34,720 bases of DNA from Bacteroidia bacterium (lineage in GTDB: Bacteria; Bacteroidota; Bacteroidia; Flavobacteriales; Flavobacteriaceae), in contig JAUIJW010000002.1 in the NCBI GenBank assembly GCA_030431085.1, positions 1 through 34,720 of the forward strand, given 5' to 3'. The notes beneath the pieces are model-generated. The model worked only from the letters and a program-made list of their open reading frames with translations. It was not told the origin of the DNA and ran no database searches. The position numbers and the translations under genes are program-made. Shown in pieces: positions 28,001-34,720 of the stretch; the first letter of the stretch is position 1, and each line of letters opens with the position of its first letter.

Positions 28001-28398
28001 GTAGCACTTACCTCAAGCGTTTGGTTGTTAGTAAACCTTCTTGCGGTTTCTTTAATTACAGCAAAAGCTTCTGGCTGGATTTCGTTTAAAATACCTTCAG
28101 TGATTTGATAAATATCATCATTAAGCTGATCGATTTCTTTATAAATAGCTTCCTTTCGATCAACGTTTGCTGTTTCTAATTCTGATTCTAACTCTGAAAC
28201 TTGTTGTCTTAGCTCTTGAGTAGCTTGGGCAATTTTATGTTTAAATTCTGAAGTTTTTGCTCTTAGTTGATCTAAACTTAATGCTCCAATCTCTGCTTCA
28301 AACGCAGAAACTTTGTTTACAATGGGCTGTAAAAGTTTTAAATCTTTTTTCTTTTTATCGCCAACAAAGGCCTTTAGTACTGAATCTAGAATACTCAT
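25066..28398 (-). CDS. secA: Preprotein translocase subunit SecA
   Basis: '[20 protein letters not shown]', '[22 protein letters not shown]', '[14 protein letters not shown]', '[25 protein letters not shown]'. Confidence 0.99.
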   Translation of the reverse strand: MSILDSVLKAFVGDKKKKDLKLLQPIVNKVSAFEAEIGALSLDQLRAKTSEFKHKIAQATQELRQQVSELESELETANVDRKEAIYKEIDQLNDDIYQITEGILNEIQPEAFAVIKETARRFTNNQTLEVSATAFDRELSTKDYVTLEGDKAIWKNNWDAAGAAITWDMVHYDVQLIGGSVLHQGKIAEMMTGEGKTLVATLPIYLNALTGNGVHVVTVNDYLAKRDALWMGPIFEFHGLTIDCIDNHQPNSEERRKAYLADITYGTNNEFGFDYLRDNMSHSPNDLVQRPHNYAIVDEVDSVLIDDARTPLIISGATAQGDRHEFNELKPKVDEIVRIQNKYLTGILSEAKKLIKEGNTKEGAFLLYRVYRGLPKNKALIKFLSQEGIKQLLQKTENHYMQDNNREMPQIDEALYFVIDEKNNSIDLTDKGITHLSGDNQDDHFFVLPDMGVEVGKIDSQEISAEDKAKAKEELYREFSIKSERIHTLNQLLKAYTLFEKDVEYVLIDGQVKIVDEQTGRVMDGRRYSDGLHQAIEAKENVKIEAATQTFATITLQNYFRMYRKLSGMTGTAITESGEFWEIYKLDVVEIPTNRPLIRDDREDLIFKTKREKYNAVIEEIGKLVDQKRPVLVGTTSVEISELLSKMLSIRKIEHNVLNAKLHKKEADIVALAGNPGVVTIATNMAGRGTDIKLSDEVKAAGGLAIIGTERHDSRRVDRQLRGRAGRQGDPGSSQFYVSLEDNLMRLFGSERIAKMMDRMGLQEGEVIQHSMISKSIERAQKKVEENNFGIRKRLLEYDDIMNAQREVIYKRRRHALYGERLQVDIVNMIYDTCEAIVINNKPNNDFSNFEFELIRFSSTTSPFSEEEFKSKDERVLIDELYETVYQHYQNKIENNAVAAFPVIKDVYEKQGDRYERIVVPFTDGVKSLQVVTNLKEAYDSNGKQLIKDFEKNITLAIIDDTWKNHLRKMDDLKQSVQNASYEQKDPLLIYKFEAFELFKQMLEKVNKEVMSFLFKGELPSQNPQQVSQAKEQKREKVQLSKEEFSSPTQETSTNQTQQPQVTETIVRAERKIGRNEKVTIKNISTGESKTVKYKQAIPFIEKGEWVLMD

Positions 28399-28487
28399 AA
28401 TGTTTTGATATTTATATAGGTTGTTAAACCCTTAAAATGAAATTGTCTAAGATTTTATAGGTTGAGTGGATGAAAATAGAACAAAAA

Positions 28488-28510
28488 AAAAGTCTCATGT
28501 CGAGACTTTT
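28488..28510 (-). terminator. Intrinsic terminator after the DUF2795 gene
   Basis: AAAAGTCTC-atgtc-GAGACTTTT with an A-run on the left (T-run on the minus strand). Confidence 0.85.
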
Positions 28511-28513
28511 AAT

Positions 28514-28735
28514 TTAATATTCATCTTCATTCCAAAGAAAATCCTCATCTGTAGGATAATCTGGCCAAATCTCTTGGATGATTTCATATACTTCACCTTC
28601 ATCTTCTAAAGCCTGTAAATTTTCTACAACCTCTAAAGGAGCTCCTGTTCTTATTGCATAATCAATAAGTTCATCTTTAGTAGCTGGCCAAGGCGCATCA
28701 CTTAGGTATGATGCCAGTTCTAATGTCCAATACAT
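28514..28735 (-). CDS. DUF2795 domain-containing small protein
   Basis: 'MYWTLELASYLSDAPWPATKDELIDYAIRTGAPLEVVENLQALEDEGEVYEIIQEIWPDYPT'. Confidence 0.85.
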   Translation of the reverse strand: MYWTLELASYLSDAPWPATKDELIDYAIRTGAPLEVVENLQALEDEGEVYEIIQEIWPDYPTDEDFLWNEDEY

Positions 28736-28761
28736 AATTAAAACTAATTTTCAATTTTATG

Positions 28762-28791
28762 CAAAAGTAATTTTTTTAAGCAGAAAAGCAA
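28762..28791 (-). promoter_or_regulatory. Bacteroidota-type promoter for the DUF2795 gene
   Basis: On the minus strand TTG (28791-28789), 19-nt spacer, TACTTTTG (28769-28762), upstream of the ATG at 28735. Confidence 0.6.
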
Positions 28792-28873
28792 GTATTTTGT
28801 TTATTATTTTTAAGGTTTAAAAAGAACGTGTTTTTTAAAGAAATAAATAGCTAATATAATCATTAGGTTTAGG

Positions 28874-29446
28874 TTAGGTTTTTTTTGGAATCCATTTAAT
28901 TTCTTCAATGTTTTTATCATGAGACAACTTTCGTGCCAACACAAAAATATAGTCGGATAGGCGGTTGAGATATTGGATGATAATGGGTTGAATAGGCTCA
29001 TTATCATGAAGTTCAACACAAATTCTTTCTGCTTTTCTACAAATACATCGTGCAATATGACAATATGACACTTGTGTATCTCCTCCAGGAAGGATAAAAT
29101 GAGTCATGGGTGGTAAAGTTTCATTCATATGGTCAATCTCGTGCTCCATAAACTCAATGTCGTTTTGATCTACCTTAATGATTTGAAGTCGGTCTTTTCC
29201 GTTTTTTAGTTTTTCTTTATCTGGAGGTGTAGCCAGTGTAGAGCCAATGGTAAACAATTCATTCTGAATTTTAATTAAGGCTGTTGTATCTTTTGAGTTT
29301 AATTTTTCGCTTCTAATTAAACCGATATAAGAGTTTAACTCGTCGATAGTGCCATAAGCCTCAATTCTTTGGTTGTATTTCTTTACTCTTGTGCCCCCAA
29401 ATAGAGATGTTTCTCCTAGATCGCCAGTTTTGGTGTAAATTTTCAT
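28874..29446 (-). CDS. Cob(I)yrinic acid a,c-diamide adenosyltransferase (PduO type)
   Basis: 'MKIYTKTGDLGETSLFGGTRVKKYNQRIEAYGTIDELNSYIGLIRS', 'FILPGGDTQVSYCHIARCICRKAERICVEL', 'YLNRLSDYIFVLAR'. Confidence 0.95.
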   Translation of the reverse strand: MKIYTKTGDLGETSLFGGTRVKKYNQRIEAYGTIDELNSYIGLIRSEKLNSKDTTALIKIQNELFTIGSTLATPPDKEKLKNGKDRLQIIKVDQNDIEFMEHEIDHMNETLPPMTHFILPGGDTQVSYCHIARCICRKAERICVELHDNEPIQPIIIQYLNRLSDYIFVLARKLSHDKNIEEIKWIPKKT

Positions 29447-29449
29447 GAT

Positions 29450-30232
29450 TTAAACTCTAATTTTAAAATGTTGTTTAGGTTGTTCACTTCTAAAAAAGAC
29501 AATGCCCCATTTAAAAGTATCAACAGTTACACTTACCGCTTTGTCATTTTTAATGTGCTGCCATGCGGACTCCATTTCGGAACTCCAATGAATATCATCA
29601 AAGATAAATATACTTTCGTTTTTAATTTGTGATTTACATAGATTAAAATATTCTATAGTGGCAGATTTTGTGTGATTGCCATCGAAATAAATCAAATCAA
29701 ATTGATTATTCTTTAATACTTTCGGCATGATTTGATTGAATTCGCCAACCTCAAGGTTAACATTATTAAATTGATGTTTATTTAATTGTTGTTTAGCTAC
29801 ACCTGAAGTTTTTGGGCACCCTTCTAGGGTAATAACTTTAGAGACAGAATCAGATATTGAAAGACCAGAAGTTGACAATCCTAATGAAGTACCTATTTCC
29901 AACACTCTAGAAACCTTAAAATATGTGCATATTTTATAAAGTAAAATGGTGTTTTTTAACGTTATACCGGCATTTTTTGCTATCGCGGAAATACGTCTTT
30001 CATTACTTTTGAATACTTTTGATCCTGCTCCAAAATCTGTGACATTAATAATGGTATCATTATTTAACAAATCCCTTCTATAGGCCTTGAGTACTTTAAT
30101 TTTTGCAGGATTATTGATAGAATTATTATATAAGCATTGTGTAATAAAATGATACACAAAAGGAGAGTGGATACCATGTTGATTGTTAGAAGAAAATATA
30201 AATTTTAGATATGCCCAAACTTGAAAATTCAA
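29450..30232 (-). CDS. Class I SAM-dependent methyltransferase (O-methyltransferase-like)
   Basis: 'VSRVLEIGTSLGLSTSGLS', 'VITLEGCPKTSGVAKQQLN', 'FDLIYFDGNHTKSATIEYFNLC', 'FIFDDIHWSSEMESAWQHI'. Confidence 0.87.
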   Translation of the reverse strand: MNFQVWAYLKFIFSSNNQHGIHSPFVYHFITQCLYNNSINNPAKIKVLKAYRRDLLNNDTIINVTDFGAGSKVFKSNERRISAIAKNAGITLKNTILLYKICTYFKVSRVLEIGTSLGLSTSGLSISDSVSKVITLEGCPKTSGVAKQQLNKHQFNNVNLEVGEFNQIMPKVLKNNQFDLIYFDGNHTKSATIEYFNLCKSQIKNESIFIFDDIHWSSEMESAWQHIKNDKAVSVTVDTFKWGIVFFRSEQPKQHFKIRV

Positions 30233-30269
30233 TACTACTTTTTAATTGCGAAAATAGCTAGAAATTTTA

Positions 30270-30299
30270 TTGCTGTGAACAATTTTAAAATTATATTTG
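30270..30299 (+). promoter_or_regulatory. Bacteroidota-type promoter for the exopolysaccharide operon
   Basis: TTG (30270-30272), 19-nt spacer, TATATTTG (30292-30299), 22 nt before the ATG at 30322. Confidence 0.7.
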
Positions 30300-30321
30300 C
30301 CATTTAGTCAAAAAAATAAGA

Positions 30322-31110
30322 ATGAAGAAGTACATAACCTTCCTATTGCTTTCCATATTGTTCTTTTCTTGTGTTCCGAATAAAGATTTGGTTTATTTTC
30401 AAGGAGAACTTGAAGATAGTGAGAATATTCAAAAATTACAAAATGAGCCTTATAAATTACAGGTGAATGATATGCTTGATATTCAGATTAAATCTTCTGA
30501 TACCAAGTTAGTTGAATTGTTTCAATCTTCTGCAGGCGACTCTAATAATAATTCGAGATACAATGAAGAGAGTTTGTATTTTACGTCTTATAGTATTGAC
30601 GATCATGGTAATATTAGATTACCTTATATTGGGGAGATTAATGTATTGGGGTATACTACCAAAGAGGTACGCGAAAAAATAGAACAAGAGTTTTTACAAT
30701 ATTTTAAAAGTTCAGATGATTTTTTTATTAATGTAAAATTGGCAGGAATACGTTTCACCGTATTAGGAGAGGTGGGGAGTACAGGGACAAAGGTGATATT
30801 TCAAAACCAAGTTAGTTTGGTAGAAGCTATTGCCAATGCTGGCGATATCACGCTTGTAGGTAATAGGAAAAATGTTTCTGTTTTTAGAAAAACTATGGAT
30901 AAAACAGAAAGGTTTAAGATAGATATGACTGATATGTCTACCTTTAATTCTGATAACTTTTTTATTCAATCCAATGATGTTATTTATGTTGAGCCGTTAA
31001 AGCAAAAATCATGGGGAACAGGAACTACGGGAGTTCAAACACTAACTACAGTAATATCAGTTTTGTCTTTAGTTACAACAGCAATATTATTGATTAATTC
31101 GACTAAATAA
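30322..31110 (+). CDS. Polysaccharide biosynthesis/export lipoprotein (Wza-like)
   Basis: Lipobox 'LLSILFFSC'; 'YKLQVNDMLDIQIKSSD', 'IRLPYIGEINVLGYTTKEVREKIEQEF', 'FTVLGEVGSTGTKVIFQNQVSLVEAIANAGDIT', C-terminal TM. Confidence 0.94.
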   Translation: MKKYITFLLLSILFFSCVPNKDLVYFQGELEDSENIQKLQNEPYKLQVNDMLDIQIKSSDTKLVELFQSSAGDSNNNSRYNEESLYFTSYSIDDHGNIRLPYIGEINVLGYTTKEVREKIEQEFLQYFKSSDDFFINVKLAGIRFTVLGEVGSTGTKVIFQNQVSLVEAIANAGDITLVGNRKNVSVFRKTMDKTERFKIDMTDMSTFNSDNFFIQSNDVIYVEPLKQKSWGTGTTGVQTLTTVISVLSLVTTAILLINSTK

Positions 31111-31126
31111 GATAATCCATTGTTTA

Positions 31127-33580
31127 ATGAAACAATTGAATAATATAGATATAAACGAGCTGCAAACTTTTGATATAAAGGAATATATTTATAAAGTTCT
31201 AGGTTATTGGAAACTTTTTGTTGTAACCATTGTGATTGCACTTGTAATTGCAAAAATTGTAAATAACGTTTCAGAAAAAGTTTATAATCTGGAGAGTTTA
31301 ATCACTGTTAAAGACGAGCAAAATCCGTTATTTTCTTCAAGTACAAATATTGCATTTAATTGGGGTGGACCGAGCGATAAGGTTGAAACGATAATAACGA
31401 TACTTCAGTCAAGAACTCATAATGAAAAAGTAGTTAAAAAGTTAAACTATTATATAGATTATCTAAAAGATGCTACTTTTAGAAAAACTGACGTGTATGG
31501 AAATACGCCATTTATTGTAGAAATAGATACTTTGGCCTATCAACTCCAAAATACCGAAATCAAATTAACATTCTTGAATAATGATGAGGTGAATTTAACT
31601 TTAGAGTTTGATGATGAGAATAATAAACTAATAAATTATAGCAATAACAATACTAAATCGTTTGTGCCAGAAAACTTGATTTACGATAGAACTTTTGCCA
31701 TAGGAGAACCCATTGTTACACCATATTTTAATTTCATAGTTAAAAGTAAGAACGCCTTAAACGACTTATCAGGTAAAGAGTATTTTATTAGATTTAATAA
31801 TTTCAATAGTGCTGTAAAAAAATGTCAGCAAATTGATGTATCTACGTTAAAGAAAGGAACTTCAATTTTGGAGCTAAGTTATAGCGGTTCGAATAAAAAA
31901 CGAATAGAAGATTTTTTAAATACTACCGTAGATGTACTGGATAAAGATCAAAGAAATCAAAAAATTAAATATGCTCTAAAAACGAAACAATATATCGATA
32001 CGCTTTTTGAAGTAGAGGCCAATAGTTTAAAAAGCATAGAAACAGATTTAGGAGAATATAAACAAGAAAATAAAATTTATGACCTTTCTGCCGAAGGTAG
32101 TGCATTGCTGGAAGAGGCAACTAAGTTAGATAGTGAACTCGAGGCTACAAGAAATAGACTAGAGTATTTGAATAATTTGGATAATTATTTAAGAAATAAC
32201 AATATTCTTAATAGTGAAAGTATACCAGCTCCTGCACTTATTGATATGGAGGATCCTAATATTATCAATAGCGTAAACAACTTAATATTAAAGTCTAAGA
32301 CAAAAGAAGGGCTAGAGTTAAAGGTGAAGTCTAATTATCCTCCCTTAATTAAACTGAATGAAGAGATTAAACTTGAGAGACAAATTTTATTAGAACAAAT
32401 AGCTTCTTTAAAAGTATCCATTCGTAATAATCTTAATAATTTGACTAGACGAATGGCAAGAAATAATTCTCGATTAAGTAAACTTAATCCTAAAGAACAG
32501 CGTCTGTTAAACTTTCAAAGAAAATATAATATCACTGAAGCAAATTATAATTATCTAAAGCAAAAAAGTTATGAAGCAGGTACGGCTATAGCTGCTAATG
32601 TCTCGGATATTAAAATTTTAGATAATGCTAAAGATGTTGGTCAAGGTCCAATTAAACCTAAAAACACATTTAATTATTTAGTAGCTTTAATGTCGGGTAT
32701 TATGTTGCCAATGCTTTATATCCTTACTAAAGAAACTTTAAATAATAAAATTCAAACAGTAGAAGAGATAGAAAAAACCTATAAAATTCCTGTATTAGGT
32801 GTTATTGGTAAAAATCATTACGATAAAAACCGATTGGTAGTAAGTAGAAAGCCTAATTCTACTATAGCAGAATCGTTTAGGGCATTAAGGTCGAATATTC
32901 AGTTTTTATTACCCAATGAGAAAAAAACAAAAACCATTGTCATTACGTCATCTGTAAGTGGAGAAGGTAAAACAATGTGTGCAGAGAATATGGCTACAGT
33001 TTTTGCCATGAGTGGTAAAAAAACAATTTTATTAGGTTTAGACCTTAGAAAGCCTAAAATGCATACAGATTTCGAAGCCGATAATAGAGAAGGAGTTGTT
33101 AACTATTTAATAGGAGAAAAAAACTTAGAAGAAGTTGTTACCCCTTCTGGTATCACGAATTTAGATATTGTTACTTCCGGACCAGTACCTCCTAACCCTT
33201 CCGAACTTATTTTAAGTGAGAGAGCAGAAGAGTTATTTGAGAAATTATATCAACAATATGAGTATATCATTGTTGATACGCCACCTGTTGGTTTAGTAGC
33301 AGATGCTTTAGAATTATTTAAGTATGCAGATGCTATTATTTATATGATTAGGCAAAATTATACTCAGAGAGGTATGCCTAAGATGATAGATGCTAAGTAC
33401 GACAATAATGAAGTGAAAAATATTTGCTATGTACTTAATGATTTTGCTGTTCAAAATAAATATGGTGGAGGCTACGGCTATGGTTACGGCTATGGTTACG
33501 GTTATGGGAAGTATGGGAATGGCTATCATACTAATGAGAAGAAATCTTTTATTCAAAAGGTGAGAGATAGATTTAGCTAA
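31127..33580 (+). CDS. Polysaccharide co-polymerase / BY-kinase (Wzc-like tyrosine autokinase)
   Basis: Wzz-like N-terminus with TM, coiled coil, 'ITSSVSGEGKTMCAENMATVFAMSGKKTILLGLDLRKPKMH', 'YIIVDTPPVGLVADALEL', Tyr-rich tail 'GYGYGYGYGYGYGKYGNGY'. Confidence 0.95.
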   Translation: MKQLNNIDINELQTFDIKEYIYKVLGYWKLFVVTIVIALVIAKIVNNVSEKVYNLESLITVKDEQNPLFSSSTNIAFNWGGPSDKVETIITILQSRTHNEKVVKKLNYYIDYLKDATFRKTDVYGNTPFIVEIDTLAYQLQNTEIKLTFLNNDEVNLTLEFDDENNKLINYSNNNTKSFVPENLIYDRTFAIGEPIVTPYFNFIVKSKNALNDLSGKEYFIRFNNFNSAVKKCQQIDVSTLKKGTSILELSYSGSNKKRIEDFLNTTVDVLDKDQRNQKIKYALKTKQYIDTLFEVEANSLKSIETDLGEYKQENKIYDLSAEGSALLEEATKLDSELEATRNRLEYLNNLDNYLRNNNILNSESIPAPALIDMEDPNIINSVNNLILKSKTKEGLELKVKSNYPPLIKLNEEIKLERQILLEQIASLKVSIRNNLNNLTRRMARNNSRLSKLNPKEQRLLNFQRKYNITEANYNYLKQKSYEAGTAIAANVSDIKILDNAKDVGQGPIKPKNTFNYLVALMSGIMLPMLYILTKETLNNKIQTVEEIEKTYKIPVLGVIGKNHYDKNRLVVSRKPNSTIAESFRALRSNIQFLLPNEKKTKTIVITSSVSGEGKTMCAENMATVFAMSGKKTILLGLDLRKPKMHTDFEADNREGVVNYLIGEKNLEEVVTPSGITNLDIVTSGPVPPNPSELILSERAEELFEKLYQQYEYIIVDTPPVGLVADALELFKYADAIIYMIRQNYTQRGMPKMIDAKYDNNEVKNICYVLNDFAVQNKYGGGYGYGYGYGYGYGKYGNGYHTNEKKSFIQKVRDRFS
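33470..33505 (+). repeat. In-frame Gly-Tyr repeat encoding the BY-kinase Tyr cluster
   Basis: Six GGN-TAY units, including two perfect tandem copies of GGCTATGGTTAC (33476-33499). Confidence 0.85.
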
Positions 33581-33586
33581 AACACG

Positions 33587-34186
33587 ATGGCTTTAAACAA
33601 GATACAAAGTTTTAGTAAGCGCTCGTTTGATATTTTTGTATCTCTTATAGGTTTAATAATTTTAGGAGGCCTAATACTCCTTCTTTGGCTGCTTGCCACA
33701 ATATCTACAAAAAAAAATGGTTTATATGGTCAGGTAAGAGTAGGTAAAGATGGTAGTTTGTTTAAAATGTACAAGTTGCGTACCATGAGAGGAGCTCCTA
33801 ATATAAACCATATCACTGTAAAAGGAGATAGTAAAATTACAAGAGTTGGTCAATTCATGAGGTTCTTTAAACTGGATGAAATGCCGCAATTGTATAATGT
33901 TTTGATAGGAGAAATGAGTATGGTTGGGCCTAGACCTGATGTGCCAGGATATGCCGATAAACTTAAAGGTGATGATAGAATTATTTTGTCGGTTAAACCA
34001 GGGATTACAGGACCGGCGACCCTAAAATATAGAAATGAAGAAGAGGTTTTATCGAAACAAATAGATCCTATTACCTATAATAATGAAGTAATTTGGAAAG
34101 ATAAAGTTGTTATTAATAAAGAATATGTTAAAAATTGGACATTTTTAAAAGATATTAAGTTAATAGTGCAAACTATTTTTAATTAA
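33587..34186 (+). CDS. Sugar transferase (initiating glycosyl-phosphate transferase, WcaJ/PglC-like)
   Basis: 'KRSFDIFVSLIGLIILGGLILLLWLLATISTKKNGLYGQVRVGKDGSLFKMYKLRTM', 'LDEMPQLYNVLIGEMSMVGPRPDVPGY', 'KPGITGPA'. Confidence 0.95.
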   Translation: MALNKIQSFSKRSFDIFVSLIGLIILGGLILLLWLLATISTKKNGLYGQVRVGKDGSLFKMYKLRTMRGAPNINHITVKGDSKITRVGQFMRFFKLDEMPQLYNVLIGEMSMVGPRPDVPGYADKLKGDDRIILSVKPGITGPATLKYRNEEEVLSKQIDPITYNNEVIWKDKVVINKEYVKNWTFLKDIKLIVQTIFN

Positions 34187-34214
34187 ATTTGTCATCCCCT
34201 TAAAAAAAAATAGA

Positions 34215-34720
34215 ATGGAAAACTTTAAAATTGCCGTAATTGGTTTAGGCTACGTAGGATTACCTTTAGCTGTTGAATTTGCAAAAAAGTATCAAGTTGT
34301 AGGTTTTGATATCAATCAGAAAAGAGTTCATGAATTGAGAGAAAACAATGATTTTACTCTAGAAACATCTACAGAAGATTTAAAAAGTGTCAATACATCA
34401 TCATTTCAAGATTTAAGTAACTTAAAAACCGGATTATGGTTGTCTTATGATATCAATGATATTAAGGATGCTAATTTTTATGTGGTTACGGTGCCAACGC
34501 CAATTGATAAAAGTAAACAACCAGATTTAACGCCGCTATACAAGGCTAGTGAAACGGTTGGTCAAGTGCTGTCAAAAAACGACATTGTTGTTTATGAGTC
34601 TACAGTATTTCCTGGAGCAACAGAAGATGAGTGTATTCCAATATTAGAAAAAGTTTCAGGTCTTAAGTTTAACCAAGATTTTTTTGCAGGATACTCACCA
34701 GAAAGAATTAATCCTGGAGA
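34215..34720 (+). CDS. Nucleotide-sugar dehydrogenase (UDP-glucose/GDP-mannose dehydrogenase family), truncated by window end
   Basis: Translated manually from ATG 34215: 'MENFKIAVIGLGYVGLPLAVEFAKKYQVVGFDINQKRVHELRENND...VTVPTPIDKSKQPDLTPL...VYESTVFPGATEDECIPILE...FFAGYSPERINPG'. Confidence 0.93.
   Translation, partial: MENFKIAVIGLGYVGLPLAVEFAKKYQVVGFDINQKRVHELRENNDFTLETSTEDLKSVNTSSFQDLSNLKTGLWLSYDINDIKDANFYVVTVPTPIDKSKQPDLTPLYKASETVGQVLSKNDIVVYESTVFPGATEDECIPILEKVSGLKFNQDFFAGYSPERINPG

Noticed and set aside
28810-29055. 81-aa minus-strand ORF overlapping the 3' part of the PduO-type gene
   Set aside because: Different frame of a well-conserved gene; I treated the adenosyltransferase frame as real.
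30763-31253. Minus-strand ORFs of 68 and 72 aa opposite the Wza-like and BY-kinase genes
   Set aside because: Antisense shadows with no independent start context.
33314-33556. 80-aa minus-strand ORF opposite the Gly-Tyr repeat
   Set aside because: The 'VTIAVTIAVA' pattern is the complement of the GGY-TAY repeat, not a real TM protein.
1-34720. CRISPR, transposon, toxin-antitoxin or anti-phage system
   Set aside because: No direct-repeat arrays, transposase or integrase motifs, or recognisable defence genes in any frame I read.

Overview
The window is about 34.7 kb of AT-rich chromosome with flavobacterial (Bacteroidota) character: TAnnTTTG-type promoters, a T9SS C-terminal sorting domain, STN-type TonB receptors and a DUF4249 lipoprotein. 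I saw no rRNA, tRNA, CRISPR array, transposase or phage genes. Left to right: (i) a menaquinone locus (menA, menC, CPBP protease, menE) with a UPF0173 hydrolase, an SRPBCC protein and a VOC protein; (ii) within it, a three-gene cassette (small Cys-rich membrane protein, Met/His-rich surface-type lipoprotein, TonB receptor) whose receptor carries both halves (CxxxM and HxM) of the OprC-type copper site; (iii) a minus-strand cell-envelope cluster: 2039-aa M4 metalloprotease with T9SS tail, beta-barrel protein, unknown 283-codon ORF, STN-TonB receptor, DUF4249 lipoprotein, and a barrel-less plug-domain protein; (iv) a TPR/LuxR-type regulator, secA, a DUF2795 protein, a PduO-type cobalamin adenosyltransferase and a methyltransferase, all minus strand; (v) the start of an exopolysaccharide operon (Wza-like, BY-kinase/Wzc-like, sugar transferase, nucleotide-sugar dehydrogenase cut by the window end). 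Most of this is ordinary. The observations most worth a second look are the copper-uptake cassette, the absence of any canonical start codon for menC, several strong hairpins at gene borders, and the barrel-less plug protein cluster. All family calls come from reading motifs, not from a database search.
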